Source: Neoroseomonas lacus
GTDB taxonomy: Bacteria > Pseudomonadota > Alphaproteobacteria > Acetobacterales > Acetobacteraceae
Assembly (NCBI RefSeq): GCF_014644535.1
Contig: NZ_BMKW01000011.1
Coordinates: forward strand, 156,722 to 220,721
DNA length: 64,000 nt
Reading direction: 5' to 3'
Shown: piece after piece, positions 39,058 to 49,771 of the stretch
Layout of the letters: every line of letters begins with the position of its first letter
Position numbering within the stretch: position 1 is the stretch's first letter
Made by a program: the position numbers and the translations under genes
Notes under the pieces: generated by a model
Told to the model about the DNA's origin: nothing
Database searches by the model: none
What the model saw: the letters and a program-made list of their open reading frames with translations, nothing else

Positions 39058-39115
39058 CCTTCCGTCGCCGGCTGACGAAATCCTGATCAGTCCGACAGCT
39101 TGGGGGGAACCCGCC

Positions 39116-39574
39116 ATGACCCGCACCGACCGCATCCTGCGCCTGCTCGCCTGGCCTGCCGCGATTTGGATCGCCTACGAATTTCTCTGGTACGAGCAGT
39201 ACAAGCTGACTGGCCATCCGGCATCGGTGGAAGGAATATTCCAACCGCTGGCGAATTGGTTCGGCATCCCGGCTTATGAGAAGCCGTTCCGCTTGACCGT
39301 CGCGATCATGGAGATCATCGCCGCGCTGCTGGTGTTGGTGCCGCTGACGCGCGCCTGGGGTGCGCTGCTGGCGGTCGGGCTGATGAGCGGCGCGATCTTT
39401 TTCCACACGATCGGGCCGATCGGCATCGACCCCTATGGCGATGGCGGGCAGCTGTTCAAGGAAGCCTGCTTCACCTGGGTGATGGGCGTCTTCGTCGCCT
39501 ATGCGCACCGGCAGGATATCTTCGCCGTCGCCGCGCGGTGCGGCCTGCCTGTGCGAGCCGTCCGGGCCGGGTAG
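39116..39574 (+). CDS. DoxX-like family membrane protein
   Basis: 152 residues with four hydrophobic helices (about 10-27, 62-80, 82-102, 116-134). The start (LRLLAWPAAIWIAYEFLWYEQYKL) and FRLTVAIMEIIAALLVLVPLTRAWGALLAV recall DoxX/DUF4267-like small membrane proteins. Function unknown. Own ribosome site GGGGGGAACC before the ATG. Ends 50 bp before the convergent ilvD. Confidence 0.65.
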   Translation: MTRTDRILRLLAWPAAIWIAYEFLWYEQYKLTGHPASVEGIFQPLANWFGIPAYEKPFRLTVAIMEIIAALLVLVPLTRAWGALLAVGLMSGAIFFHTIGPIGIDPYGDGGQLFKEACFTWVMGVFVAYAHRQDIFAVAARCGLPVRAVRAG

Positions 39575-39623
39575 GTCCGGTGCCCCGGTCGCGGCGTGCT
39601 GCGCGACCGGGGCGAGGGCTGCG

Positions 39624-41480
39624 TCACCGGCGGCGTAGCGTGCTCACATCCCGCACTGCCCCGCGCGAGGCACTGGTCGCCAGCGCCGCATAGGCCTTCA
39701 ACGCCGTGCTCACCTGCCGCTTGCGCGGCGCGGCCGGCTGCCAGGCATCCGCGCCCTTCGCTTCCATCGCGACGCGGCGGCGGGCGAGGTCCTCCTCCGA
39801 CACGGCGAGGCGGATGGTGCGGGCGGGGATGTCGATCTCGATCGTATCGCCTTCCTCGACCAGGCCGACCGTGCCGCCTTCCGCCGCCTCCGGCGAGCAA
39901 TGCCCGATCGACAGGCCCGAGGAGCCGCCCGAGAAACGCCCATCCGTCACCAGGGCGCAGACCTTCCCCAGGCCCTTCGATTTCAGATAGCTGGTCGGGT
40001 AGAGCATCTCCTGCATGCCCGGCCCGCCGCGCGGGCCTTCATAACGGACCAGCACCACATCGCCGGCCTTCACGGTGCCGCCGAGGATGGCCTCGACCGA
40101 GGCGTCCTGGCTTTCGAAGACGCGGGCGGGGCCGGTGAAGCGCAGGATTGCGGCATCGACACCGGCCGTCTTCACAATGCAGCCTTCCTCGGCGAGGTTG
40201 CCGTAGAGCACCGCCAGCCCGCCATCGACCGAGAAGGCATGCGCCGCGTCGCGGATCACGCCCTTCTCGCGGTCGAGGTCGAGGCTCTCCCACCGTTCGG
40301 ACTGGCTGAAGGCGACGGTGGTCGGGATGCCGCCGGGTGCGGCGCTGAAGAAGTCGTGCACCGCCTTGGCGTTGGTGCGGCAGACATCCCACTGGGCCAG
40401 CGCCTCGGCGAGGGAGGGCGCGTCGACGCGCGACACCGAGGTGTCGATCAATCCGGCGCGGTCGAGTTCGCCGAGGATGCCCATGATGCCGCCGGCGCGG
40501 TGCACATCCTCGACATGGACGTTGGCAACCGAGGGCGCGACCTTGCACAGCACCGGCACGCGGCGCGACAGGCGGTCGATATCGGCCATGGCGAAGGACA
40601 CCTCGCCTTCCTGCGCAGCGGCGAGCAGGTGCAGCACCGTGTTGGTCGACCCGCCCATGGCGATGTCGAGCGTCATGGCGTTCTCGAAGGCAGTGCGGGT
40701 CGCGACGTTGCGCGGCAGCACCGTGTCGTCGTCGGTTTCGTAGTGCTGGCGGGTGATCTCGACAATGCGGCGGCCGGCTTCGAGGAAGAGGCGCTCGCGG
40801 TCCGAATGCGTCGCGACGACCGTGCCGTTGCCGGGCAAAGCGAGGCCGAGCGCCTCGGTCAGGCAGTTCATCGAGTTGGCGGTGAACATGCCCGAGCAGG
40901 ATCCACAGGTCGGGCAAGCGGAGCGTTCGATGACCGCCACTTCCTCATCGGTCACCGAGGCATCGGCGGCGACGATCATGGCGTCGATCAGATCCACGCT
41001 GCGCTTCTGGCCGCGATGCACGACCTTGCCGGCCTCCATCGGCCCGCCCGAGACGAAGATGGTGGGGATGTTCAGTCGCATCGCGGCCATCAGCATGCCG
41101 GGCGTGATCTTGTCGCAGTTGGAGATGCAGACCAGCGCGTCGGCGCAATGGGCGTTGACCATGTACTCGACGCTGTCGGCGATCAGCTCGCGCGAGGGCA
41201 GGCTGTAGAGCATGCCGTCATGGCCCATGGCGATGCCGTCATCGACTGCGATGGTGTTGAATTCCTTGGCGACGCCGCCGGCCTTCTCGATCTCCCGCGC
41301 GACCAGCTGGCCGAGGTCCTTCAGATGCACATGGCCCGGGACGAACTGGGTGAAGGAATTGGCGATGGCGATGATCGGCTTGCCGAAATCGCCGTCCTTC
41401 ATGCCCGTGGCGCGCCATAGGCCCCGCGCGCCGGCCATGTTGCGGCCATGGGTGGTGGTGCGGGAGCGATATTGCGGCAT
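39624..41480 (-). CDS. ilvD: Dihydroxy-acid dehydratase
   Basis: 618 residues from ATG 41480 ([20 protein letters not shown]). It dehydrates 2,3-dihydroxy-isovalerate and -methylvalerate in valine, leucine and isoleucine synthesis. Cluster cysteines C122 (NCDKITPGM) and C195 ([11 protein letters not shown] at 189-199), and close similarity to the E. coli enzyme throughout, indicate the oxygen-sensitive [4Fe-4S] class. Rejects the ORF extension to 41537. Not in an operon with ilvBNC (10 kb away). Confidence 0.97.
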   Translation of the reverse strand: MPQYRSRTTTHGRNMAGARGLWRATGMKDGDFGKPIIAIANSFTQFVPGHVHLKDLGQLVAREIEKAGGVAKEFNTIAVDDGIAMGHDGMLYSLPSRELIADSVEYMVNAHCADALVCISNCDKITPGMLMAAMRLNIPTIFVSGGPMEAGKVVHRGQKRSVDLIDAMIVAADASVTDEEVAVIERSACPTCGSCSGMFTANSMNCLTEALGLALPGNGTVVATHSDRERLFLEAGRRIVEITRQHYETDDDTVLPRNVATRTAFENAMTLDIAMGGSTNTVLHLLAAAQEGEVSFAMADIDRLSRRVPVLCKVAPSVANVHVEDVHRAGGIMGILGELDRAGLIDTSVSRVDAPSLAEALAQWDVCRTNAKAVHDFFSAAPGGIPTTVAFSQSERWESLDLDREKGVIRDAAHAFSVDGGLAVLYGNLAEEGCIVKTAGVDAAILRFTGPARVFESQDASVEAILGGTVKAGDVVLVRYEGPRGGPGMQEMLYPTSYLKSKGLGKVCALVTDGRFSGGSSGLSIGHCSPEAAEGGTVGLVEEGDTIEIDIPARTIRLAVSEEDLARRRVAMEAKGADAWQPAAPRKRQVSTALKAYAALATSASRGAVRDVSTLRRR

Positions 41481-41586
41481 GCGGGCGTTCCTCGTCGCGG
41501 TTCCGGTGGCCGGGCGCCAATCAGGTCCGGCCGGCATTGCGCCAGGATGTAGCGCGGATGGCCGTCGAGGCCAAAATGGGTCGGTG

Positions 41587-41766
41587 GCTCGAGGGGCGCC
41601 GCCCCTCGAGCACCCCCGCCAGGAAACTCAGCTTCCTGGACCTTCGGGCGATTTCTGCGAAATCGAGTGGGCCCCGGGCACGACATGGCCGTCAGGAGCT
41701 AAAAGATGCCATTCCGAAGGTCGCCGGCCTTTGGTGAGGTGGCTTGGAGGGGCAAGGCCCCTCCAA
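41587..41766. repeat. Composite inverted double-hairpin element R5
   Basis: In the 317-bp gap between ilvD start and apbC stop (both minus). Left: perfect 11-bp stem 41587-41597 with 41601-41611 (GCTCGAGGGGC), then stem CCAGGAA 41619-41625 with TTCCTGG 41633-41639. Right, inverted: CCGAAGGTC/GGCCTTTGG stem with wobbles (41714-41734), then TTGGAGGGGC stem 41744-41753 with 41757-41766. The second palindrome is CCAGGAA here instead of CCAAAGG: both arms changed together. The right stem equals the left stem of R1. Confidence 0.7.
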
Positions 41767-41797
41767 CCTTCAGCCGGTCAAGTCGATACGCGCGGCG

Positions 41798-42904
41798 TCA
41801 GTCCACCACGATGGCCGGCCCGGCCTCGGCCTTGGCTCGCGCCTTCTCCCACACCCGCGCGGCGATGGCGCGGTAGGTGGCGGCTTCCTCGCTGTCCGGC
41901 CGGGCGGTGACGATTGGTGTCCCGGCATCGGCCAGCTCGCGGATTTCCAGCTTCAGCGGCAATTCGCCGAGGAATTCGACGCCGAGGCGGTCAGCCTCCC
42001 GCTTTGCCCCGCCATGGCCGAACAGATCGGCCCGGTGGTTGCAGTTCGGGCAGCAGTAGTAGGACATGTTCTCGATCAGCCCGAGCACTGGGACGTTCAC
42101 CTTCTCGAACATCCGCACGCCGCGGCGGGCGTCGAGCAGGGCCACGTCCTGCGGCGTGGAAACGATGACGGCGCCGGCCAGCGGCACGCGCTGGGACATG
42201 GTCAGCTGCGCGTCGCCGGTGCCGGGGGGCATGTCGACGATCATGATGTCGAGCGCGCCCCACTCGACCTGGCCCATCATCTGTTCGAGCGCGCCCATCA
42301 CCATCGGGCCGCGCCAGATCATCGGCGTCTCCTCATCGACCAGGAAGCCGATGGACATGGCCTTCAGGCCCCAGCGGGTCAGCGGGGTGATGCGGTCCCC
42401 GGTCGCGCGCGGGCGTTCCCGGGTGCCGAGCATCTGCGGCAGGGAGGGACCGTAGATGTCGGCGTCCAGCAGCCCGACCTTCAGCCCCTGCGCCGCCAGC
42501 GCGACGGCGAGGTTCACCGCCGTGGTCGATTTGCCCACACCACCCTTGCCGGAGGCGACGGCGACGATCGCACCCACTTCCGGCAGCAGCATCGGGCCCT
42601 GCCCGGATGGCGCCTTCGCGGCCTGGCGGGGGGTAGCGGGTTGCGGCGCGACGTCGCGATGGGCGGTCAGCACGACGGTGGCGCTGAGGACGCCGGGCAC
42701 GGCGGCGGCGGCTTTCTGGGCGGCGGCGCGCAGCGGTTCCATCTGCGCGGCCCGTTCGCGCGGCACCTGGAGGGAGAATTGCACTAGGCCATCGCGCGCC
42801 GCGAGGCCCTGCACTATGCCCGCGGATACCACGTCGCGCCCCGTTGCGGGGTCCTTCACCGACCGCAGCGCCACCGTCACCGCTTCCGCCAGAGTCTCAG
42901 CCAT
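41798..42904 (-). CDS. apbC: Mrp/NBP35-family iron-sulfur cluster carrier ATPase
   Basis: 368 residues. N-terminal MIP18/DUF59-like domain (1-85), then a deviant-Walker P-loop GKGGVGKST at 119-127, the YGPSLPQMLG and MIVDMPPGTGDAQLT switch segments, and C285-x2-C288 in CCPNCNH, which bridges a [4Fe-4S] cluster in the dimer. Delivers Fe-S clusters to apo-proteins. Divergent from hflK across 188 bp. Confidence 0.95.
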   Translation of the reverse strand: MAETLAEAVTVALRSVKDPATGRDVVSAGIVQGLAARDGLVQFSLQVPRERAAQMEPLRAAAQKAAAAVPGVLSATVVLTAHRDVAPQPATPRQAAKAPSGQGPMLLPEVGAIVAVASGKGGVGKSTTAVNLAVALAAQGLKVGLLDADIYGPSLPQMLGTRERPRATGDRITPLTRWGLKAMSIGFLVDEETPMIWRGPMVMGALEQMMGQVEWGALDIMIVDMPPGTGDAQLTMSQRVPLAGAVIVSTPQDVALLDARRGVRMFEKVNVPVLGLIENMSYYCCPNCNHRADLFGHGGAKREADRLGVEFLGELPLKLEIRELADAGTPIVTARPDSEEAATYRAIAARVWEKARAKAEAGPAIVVD

Positions 42905-43092
42905 CGCTTGAAAAGCCCTCGTTACTGGACAATATCGCCTACGCCGGGCGAGGTTGACGCTTCGAACGGGTCACCCCCCCGGTGACCCGACCGGCATGCA
43001 TATGGTCGGTCGCGGCGCGTCATGCATCCCCACATGGCAGGCGCCGGGCGAGACGTCACCACCTTGAATTGAGTTTGGAGGCCCAACGTCGA

Positions 43093-44331
43093 ATGCCCTG
43101 GAACAACAGCGGCGGCCAGAGTCCCTGGGGGAACCCGAAGCCCGGCGGGCCGTGGGGCTCGCCGCCTCCGCCCGGCGGTGGCGGACCCGGTGGGCCCACC
43201 GGTGGTGGGCGCGGACCCGACCTCGATGATATGATCCGCCAGGCGCAGGAGGCGGTGCGCCGCTACCTGCCGCGCGGCGGCGGCAAGGGGCTGGCGCTGC
43301 TCGGTCTGGTGCTGGTGGCGTTCTGGGGGGCCTCGGGCTTCTATCGGGTGCAGCCCGACGAACAGGGCGTCGTGATGCGCTTCGGTGCCTTCAACCGCAC
43401 GGCGCCGCCGGGCCTGAACTATCACATCCCCTGGCCGGTCGAATCGGTGACGACGCCGCGCGTGACGCGCATCAACCGCGTCGATATCGGCTTCATCGGC
43501 ACGCCGGAGGTGGGGGTCGTCTCCGGCCGTGTGCAGCCGTCGCGCGACGTGCTGGCCGAAAGCATGATGCTAACGGGTGACGAGAACATCATCGACATCG
43601 ACGTCGCGGTGTTCTGGCGCATCCGCGATGCCGGCGAATTCCTGTTCAACACCCGCAACCCGGAAAGCACCGTCAAGGCGGCCGCCGAATCGGTGATGCG
43701 GGAGGTGATCGGCCGCACGCCGATCCAGCCCGCGCTGACCGAGGCGCGCGCGCAGATCGAGCAGGATGTCCGTGCCGGCACCCAGGCGATCATGGACCAG
43801 TACAACGCCGGCATCGAGATCATGCAGGTGCAGTTGCAGAAGGTCGATCCGCCGCCCCAGGTGGTCGATGCCTTCCGCGATGTGCAGCGCGCCAATGCCG
43901 ACCGAGAGCGGCTGCGCAACGAGGCGGAATCCTTCCGCAACGACATCATCCCGCGCGCCCGCGGCGAGGCCGAGCGGATCGTCCAGGAAGCCCGCGGCGT
44001 CCGCGAAAGCCAGATCGCCCGCGCCAGCGGCGAGGCGGCGCGGTTCACCTCGGTGCTGACCGCCTATCAGTCGGCGCGCGATGTGACGGTGCGGCGCCTT
44101 TACCTTGAAACGATGGAGGACATCCTGCGGCGCAACCCGATGGTGATCGTCGATGACCGGCTGCAGGGCGTGGTGCCCTTCCTGCCGCTCGGCGACGCCG
44201 GCAATACCCCGCGCGCGCTGCAGGGCAGCAGCAGCAGCGTGCCGACGACGCGGCCGGCACCCCTGCCGCCGTCCGGGGCGCCGGGCGGTCCCGCCGTTCA
44301 GGGCCGCATTCAGCCAGGAGCCACGCGATGA
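43093..44331 (+). CDS. hflK: HflK protein, FtsH regulator subunit
   Basis: 412 residues starting MPWNNSGGQSPWGNPKPGG (Gly/Pro-rich cytoplasmic head, 1-45), one transmembrane helix about 57-77 (GLALLGLVLVAFWGASGFY), then the SPFH/prohibitin domain (VQPDEQGVVMRFG onwards) and coiled-coil arginine/glutamate stretch (about 280-330). Forms the HflKC cage that embraces FtsH in the inner membrane. The GGAGG ribosome site sits 11 bp upstream. Overlaps hflC by ATGA. Confidence 0.96.
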   Translation: MPWNNSGGQSPWGNPKPGGPWGSPPPPGGGGPGGPTGGGRGPDLDDMIRQAQEAVRRYLPRGGGKGLALLGLVLVAFWGASGFYRVQPDEQGVVMRFGAFNRTAPPGLNYHIPWPVESVTTPRVTRINRVDIGFIGTPEVGVVSGRVQPSRDVLAESMMLTGDENIIDIDVAVFWRIRDAGEFLFNTRNPESTVKAAAESVMREVIGRTPIQPALTEARAQIEQDVRAGTQAIMDQYNAGIEIMQVQLQKVDPPPQVVDAFRDVQRANADRERLRNEAESFRNDIIPRARGEAERIVQEARGVRESQIARASGEAARFTSVLTAYQSARDVTVRRLYLETMEDILRRNPMVIVDDRLQGVVPFLPLGDAGNTPRALQGSSSSVPTTRPAPLPPSGAPGGPAVQGRIQPGATR

Positions 44332-45302
44332 ACCGCTCGGTCATTGCCATCGGTGCGCTGGTGGTCGTCGGGCTGACGGCGGTTTCCTCCGTCTTCACCG
44401 TGCAGCAGACGCAGCAGGTGCTCATCACCCAGCTCGGCGACCCGATCCGGGTCATCGAGACGCCAGGCCTGCATGTGAAGTTGCCGTTCATCCAGTCGGT
44501 CATCACCTTCGACCGCCGGCTGCTCGACTTCGATGCGCCGGGCGAGGAGGTCATCCTGGGTGACCAGCGGCGGCTGATCGTGGATAGCTTCACGCGCTAT
44601 CGCATCACCAATCCGCTGGTGTTCTACCAAACCGTGGGAGCGACCGAGCAGGGCATCCGCGCGCGGCTGAATTCGATCGTCTCGTCCTCGTTGCGGCGCG
44701 TGCTGGGCAATGAGCCGCTGCTCTCGGTCCTGTCGACCGACCGGCCGCGGATCATGGGTGAGATCCGCAACCAGGTGAACGCCGAGGCGCGGCAGTTCGG
44801 CATCGAGGTCGTGGATGTCCGCATCCGTCGCGCCGACCTGCCGGAGGAAAACACCCAGGCGATCCTGTCGCGCATGCAGTCCGAGCGCGAACGCGTCGCC
44901 CGGGAAGCCCGCGCGGAGGGTGCCGAGGTGGCGCAGCGCGTGCGTGCCGGCGCCGAGCGCGAGCGGACCGTGCTGCTGGCGGAAGCCCAGGCGCAGTCCG
45001 ACGTGTTGCGCGGCCAGGGCGAACAGGAAGCGATCGGCATCGTTGCCGCGGCATTCGGCCGTGACATCGAGTTCTTCCAGTTCTGGCGCAGCATGCAGGC
45101 CTATCGCGAGGCGTTCTCGGAAGGGCACACCCGCATGGTGATGACGCCGGATTCCGAGTTCTTCCGCTACTTCCGCGGCAGTGGCGGGCTGCCGCAGGCA
45201 CCGGCGTCGACGTCCGCGACAGCGCCGACGCCCGCAACGGCTCCGGCTCCGGCTGATAGGCCGTCGCCAGCGCCGGCAACGGATGCGCCGGCGCCGAAGT
45301 GA
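44328..45302 (+). CDS. hflC: HflC protein, FtsH regulator subunit
   Basis: 324 residues: N-terminal membrane helix (about 5-22), SPFH domain with VQQTQQVLITQLGDPIRVIE and PGLHVKLPFIQSV, a charged coiled-coil (about 180-235) and the HflC C-terminal region SDVLRGQGEQEAIGIVAAAF. The last 40 residues are an Ala/Pro/Thr-rich tail. Partner of HflK in the same operon; its stop overlaps the GTG of the DUF2065 gene. Confidence 0.96.
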   Translation: MNRSVIAIGALVVVGLTAVSSVFTVQQTQQVLITQLGDPIRVIETPGLHVKLPFIQSVITFDRRLLDFDAPGEEVILGDQRRLIVDSFTRYRITNPLVFYQTVGATEQGIRARLNSIVSSSLRRVLGNEPLLSVLSTDRPRIMGEIRNQVNAEARQFGIEVVDVRIRRADLPEENTQAILSRMQSERERVAREARAEGAEVAQRVRAGAERERTVLLAEAQAQSDVLRGQGEQEAIGIVAAAFGRDIEFFQFWRSMQAYREAFSEGHTRMVMTPDSEFFRYFRGSGGLPQAPASTSATAPTPATAPAPADRPSPAPATDAPAPK

Positions 45303-45493
45303 CGCTGACCGGGCTCCTCCAGGGTGTGGCCGTCGTGCTGGCCCTGGAGGGTATGGCCTACGCCCTGGCCCCCGCTGCCATGCGCCGGGCGATCAAGACC
45401 CTGGCCGAGGCGCCCGAACAGCGCTTGCGCCTCGGTGGTTTGGTGGCAGCCGTGCTGGGTGTTGCCATCGCCTGGGCGCTGAAGGATGGTTAA
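45299..45493 (+). CDS. DUF2065 family small membrane protein
   Basis: 64 residues from a GTG start (GTGA overlap with hflC). Two helices: about 5-24 (LLQGVAVVLALEGMAYALAP) and 45-60 (LGGLVAAVLGVAIAWAL), matching the DUF2065/YjeT family, which is regularly linked to hflC. No known activity; co-translation suggests an accessory role in the HflKC complex (inference). Confidence 0.9.
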   Translation: MTLTGLLQGVAVVLALEGMAYALAPAAMRRAIKTLAEAPEQRLRLGGLVAAVLGVAIAWALKDG

Positions 45494-45600
45494 GTGGCCG
45501 TTCATGGCGTCCATGCAGCATTTCGTTGCATGATGAAGGCTTCCGCCCCAGGGCTGGATCGCCGCATCCTCCCTATACGACCCGCTCTGGATCATTCCGC

Positions 45601-47115
<1,515 letters not shown>

Positions 47116-47118
47116 TCG

Positions 47119-47139
47119 CGGAGGGGCCAGACCCCTCCG
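47119..47139 (+). terminator. GC-rich hairpin after degP (half-element type)
   Basis: Stem CGGAGGGG 47119-47126 with CCCCTCCG 47132-47139, loop of 5 nt, starting 3 bp after the degP stop. The stem sequence resembles the outer stem of the R1-R5 elements, so this may be a solitary half-element used as terminator. The following bases are CTGTCACAGGCTGCCGTTGTTTCG, with a short T-rich part. Confidence 0.5.
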
Positions 47140-47190
47140 GCTGTCACAGGCTGCCGTTGTTTCGACACGCGGGGCCGCGATGCTGCCCCG

Positions 47191-48885
47191 ATGAAGCGTC
47201 AGGCCACGCCAGATCCGACGCTGAACGCCAGCCCCGCCGACTGGTTTGGCGGGCTGGCCGCGATGGTGCTGGGTCTGTTCGTCATCCACGCCGCTTTTGG
47301 CGCCCGAATCCTGTTGCCGGGCGAGACAGGCTGGATGCTGTCGGGGCGGATTGGCCCTGATCCCGTCCAATATTGGCTTGGCTGGACCGCCTTCGCCCAG
47401 GATGTCTGGCGCTGGCCGCCCGGGGCCAATCCCGGCTGGGGGCTGGAGCTGGCCTCCTCTATTTTCTATTCCGATTCCATTCCATTGCTGGCCTTTGCTT
47501 TCAAGGCGCTGCGGCCGGTGGTCGAGGTCGCCCAATATTGGGGGATGTGGATCTATGCCTGCGGGGCGTTGCAGGCGCTGTTTGCCTGGGCACTCATCGG
47601 GCAGGTGACGCGCCACCCGCTGGCACGGCTGGCGGGGGCAGGGCTGTTCGTCTTGCAGCCACTGCTGCTGGGGCGGCTGGGTGGGCATTTCGCCCTGGGC
47701 GGCCAGTTCCTGCTGCTGGCGGGGCTGTGGCTGTGCGTCGTGCCGGGGACGGGGCTCCGGCGCTTGCTCGCCTGGGCCGCGCTGCTGGTCGCGGCGTCGT
47801 TGGTGCAGGCCTATATCCTGCCGATGGTCGGCGCCTTCTGGATGGCTGACTGGCTGGCGCGGGCGAGTGATCCGGCACGGCGCGGCGGGTGGCGGATTGT
47901 CGCCGAGCTGCTGGTCGTGCCGGCGCTGGGCGTTGCCGGGCTCTGGGCTGGCGGGTTGTTCGAGCTTGCTGGCGGCTTCGGCGGTACCTGGGGCGGCTAT
48001 GGCCAGATGCAGCTCGACTTGCTGGCACCCTTCGATGCCGGATACTGGGGCGCGCTGCTGCCGGACATCACGACCGCCGACCATCTGGAGGCCGGCAACT
48101 CCTATCCAGGGCTCGGCGCGCTGGCGGTCATCGCTGCTGGCGCGCTGGCTTGGCTGCTGGGGCCTCGCGGGGCGCTGCACCGCCGTTGGGCGCTCGTTCT
48201 GGTGATGGCCGGGCTGCTCGTGTTGGCCGTGTCGCATCGGGTCGCTATCGGTGGCGTGGTCTTCGAGGTGATCCCGATGCCAGATTGGTTCGTCTCCCGC
48301 GCTGATGCGTTGCGGGCGTCGGAGCGCTTCTTCTGGCCGGTCCTCTACACTGTCCTGTTCGGGGCCTGCGTCGCGCTGGTGCGCGGGTTGGGCAGCAAGC
48401 GCGCGGGCTTCGTGCTGTTCGCCGCCCTGATGCTGCAGGCGGCGGATCTACGCCCCGGCCTGGCACGGTTGAACGATTTTTTCTCGCCGCAGCCGCCAAC
48501 TGTGGCGCTGCGCCTGGCTGACCCGTTCTGGGCCGAGGCGGCGCGCCGCTACGCTTATGTCCGTGTCGTGCCGACCGGCATGCAGGCGACGAATTGGGAG
48601 GAAGTCGCAGTCTATGCCGCCACGCTCGGCCTGCAGACCGACGCGGTTTATCTGGCGCGGCTTGATCCGCGTGCGGTCGAGGCGGTGAACGCCGCGGTCG
48701 CCCGCCACCTCGAGACCGGGGAGCATGAGCCGCACACGTTCTATGTACTCGGCGATGCGGCGTCGTTGGCGCGGGCCCGCGCCGGGCTGCACTCCACGCG
48801 GGACCGGCTTGAACGCATTGACGGGCGTTGGGTGCTGGCGCCCGACTGGGAGCATCAGTCGGCGACGAATTCCGTGTTGCGATAG
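47191..48885 (+). CDS. DUF6311 family polytopic membrane protein
   Basis: 564 residues with about ten hydrophobic segments in the first 420 residues and a hydrophilic C-terminal domain. Features such as GPDPVQYWLGWTAFAQDVWRWPPG, SSIFYSDSIPLLAFAFK and AGNSYPGLGALAVIAAG suggest a GT-C-like or DUF6311 membrane protein. A role in surface glycan transfer is possible but not shown. Its 3' end overlaps the convergent serB by 31 bp (48855-48885). Confidence 0.75.
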   Translation: MKRQATPDPTLNASPADWFGGLAAMVLGLFVIHAAFGARILLPGETGWMLSGRIGPDPVQYWLGWTAFAQDVWRWPPGANPGWGLELASSIFYSDSIPLLAFAFKALRPVVEVAQYWGMWIYACGALQALFAWALIGQVTRHPLARLAGAGLFVLQPLLLGRLGGHFALGGQFLLLAGLWLCVVPGTGLRRLLAWAALLVAASLVQAYILPMVGAFWMADWLARASDPARRGGWRIVAELLVVPALGVAGLWAGGLFELAGGFGGTWGGYGQMQLDLLAPFDAGYWGALLPDITTADHLEAGNSYPGLGALAVIAAGALAWLLGPRGALHRRWALVLVMAGLLVLAVSHRVAIGGVVFEVIPMPDWFVSRADALRASERFFWPVLYTVLFGACVALVRGLGSKRAGFVLFAALMLQAADLRPGLARLNDFFSPQPPTVALRLADPFWAEAARRYAYVRVVPTGMQATNWEEVAVYAATLGLQTDAVYLARLDPRAVEAVNAAVARHLETGEHEPHTFYVLGDAASLARARAGLHSTRDRLERIDGRWVLAPDWEHQSATNSVLR

Positions 48886-49748
48886 CCCTGGGCGAACAGG
48901 AGCGCGCTCAGGTCACCGTGCTCGACGCGCGCCCGCGCGGCGGCGGCCACGACCGGCTTCGCGCGATAGGCCACGCCAAGGCCGGCGGCCTGGATCATGT
49001 CGAGATCGTTGGCGCCGTCGCCGACCGCCAGCGTCGCCTCGAGCCCGATGCCCTCCTCGGCGGCAAGCCGCTTCAGCGTGGCCAGTTTCGCGTTGCGTCC
49101 CAGGATCGGGTCGGCGACATCACCGGTCAGGCGGCCATCCGCCTCGAGGAGCGTGTTCGAGTGGTGTTCGTGGAAACCAACCAGGGCGGCGACGCGGCCG
49201 GTGAAGAAGGTGAAGCCGCCCGAGACCAGCGCACAGCGCGCCCCGGCCGCGCGCATCGTCGCGACCAGTTGCGTCGCACCGGGCATCAGCTCGGTTTCTT
49301 CCCAGGTGCGCTGCATGGCCTCGACCGGCAGGCCCTTCAGCATGCCGACGCGCTCGCGCAGGGCGCCTTCGAAATCGAGTTCGCCATTCATCGCGCGCTT
49401 CGTGATGGCGGCGATGCGCTCCTTGATACCGGCCTGGCCGGCGAGTTCGTCCAGCGTCTCGGTGGTGACGATGGTGCTGTCCATGTCGGCGATCAGCAGG
49501 CGCTTGCGCCGGCCGGCGGCTGCCTGCGCGATGATGTCGACGGGCTGGCCGGTGAGGGCGTGCCGGGCCGCGGCATCCGCCTGGTCAGCAGCGAGGCCGG
49601 CGAAGGGCAGGTCGGCGGCCTGCTCCGGCGCGAGCCAATCCGGCGTGCCGGTGGTCGCACCAATGCGGGCCAGGGCGTCGCGCGCGGCATGCAGCGAAGC
49701 GGTGGAAAGACCACCGGGCGCCGCGATCAGGGTCAGAACATGGTCCAT
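48855..49748 (-). CDS. serB: Phosphoserine phosphatase
   Basis: 297 residues from ATG 49748. HAD-type catalytic motif DMDSTIV with D88 and D90, motif II SGGFTFF, motif III/IV GDGANDLDMIQ. Last step of serine synthesis from phosphoserine. An N-terminal ACT-like region (about 1-75) precedes the HAD domain. The alternative ORF start at 49796 would overlap miaA. Only 23 bp separate its ATG from that of divergent miaA, so promoters must overlap or lie within the coding starts. Confidence 0.95.
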   Translation of the reverse strand: MDHVLTLIAAPGGLSTASLHAARDALARIGATTGTPDWLAPEQAADLPFAGLAADQADAAARHALTGQPVDIIAQAAAGRRKRLLIADMDSTIVTTETLDELAGQAGIKERIAAITKRAMNGELDFEGALRERVGMLKGLPVEAMQRTWEETELMPGATQLVATMRAAGARCALVSGGFTFFTGRVAALVGFHEHHSNTLLEADGRLTGDVADPILGRNAKLATLKRLAAEEGIGLEATLAVGDGANDLDMIQAAGLGVAYRAKPVVAAAARARVEHGDLSALLFAQGYRNTEFVAD

Positions 49749-49771
49749 GCGCGCCGGGGTATGCTCCTGCC

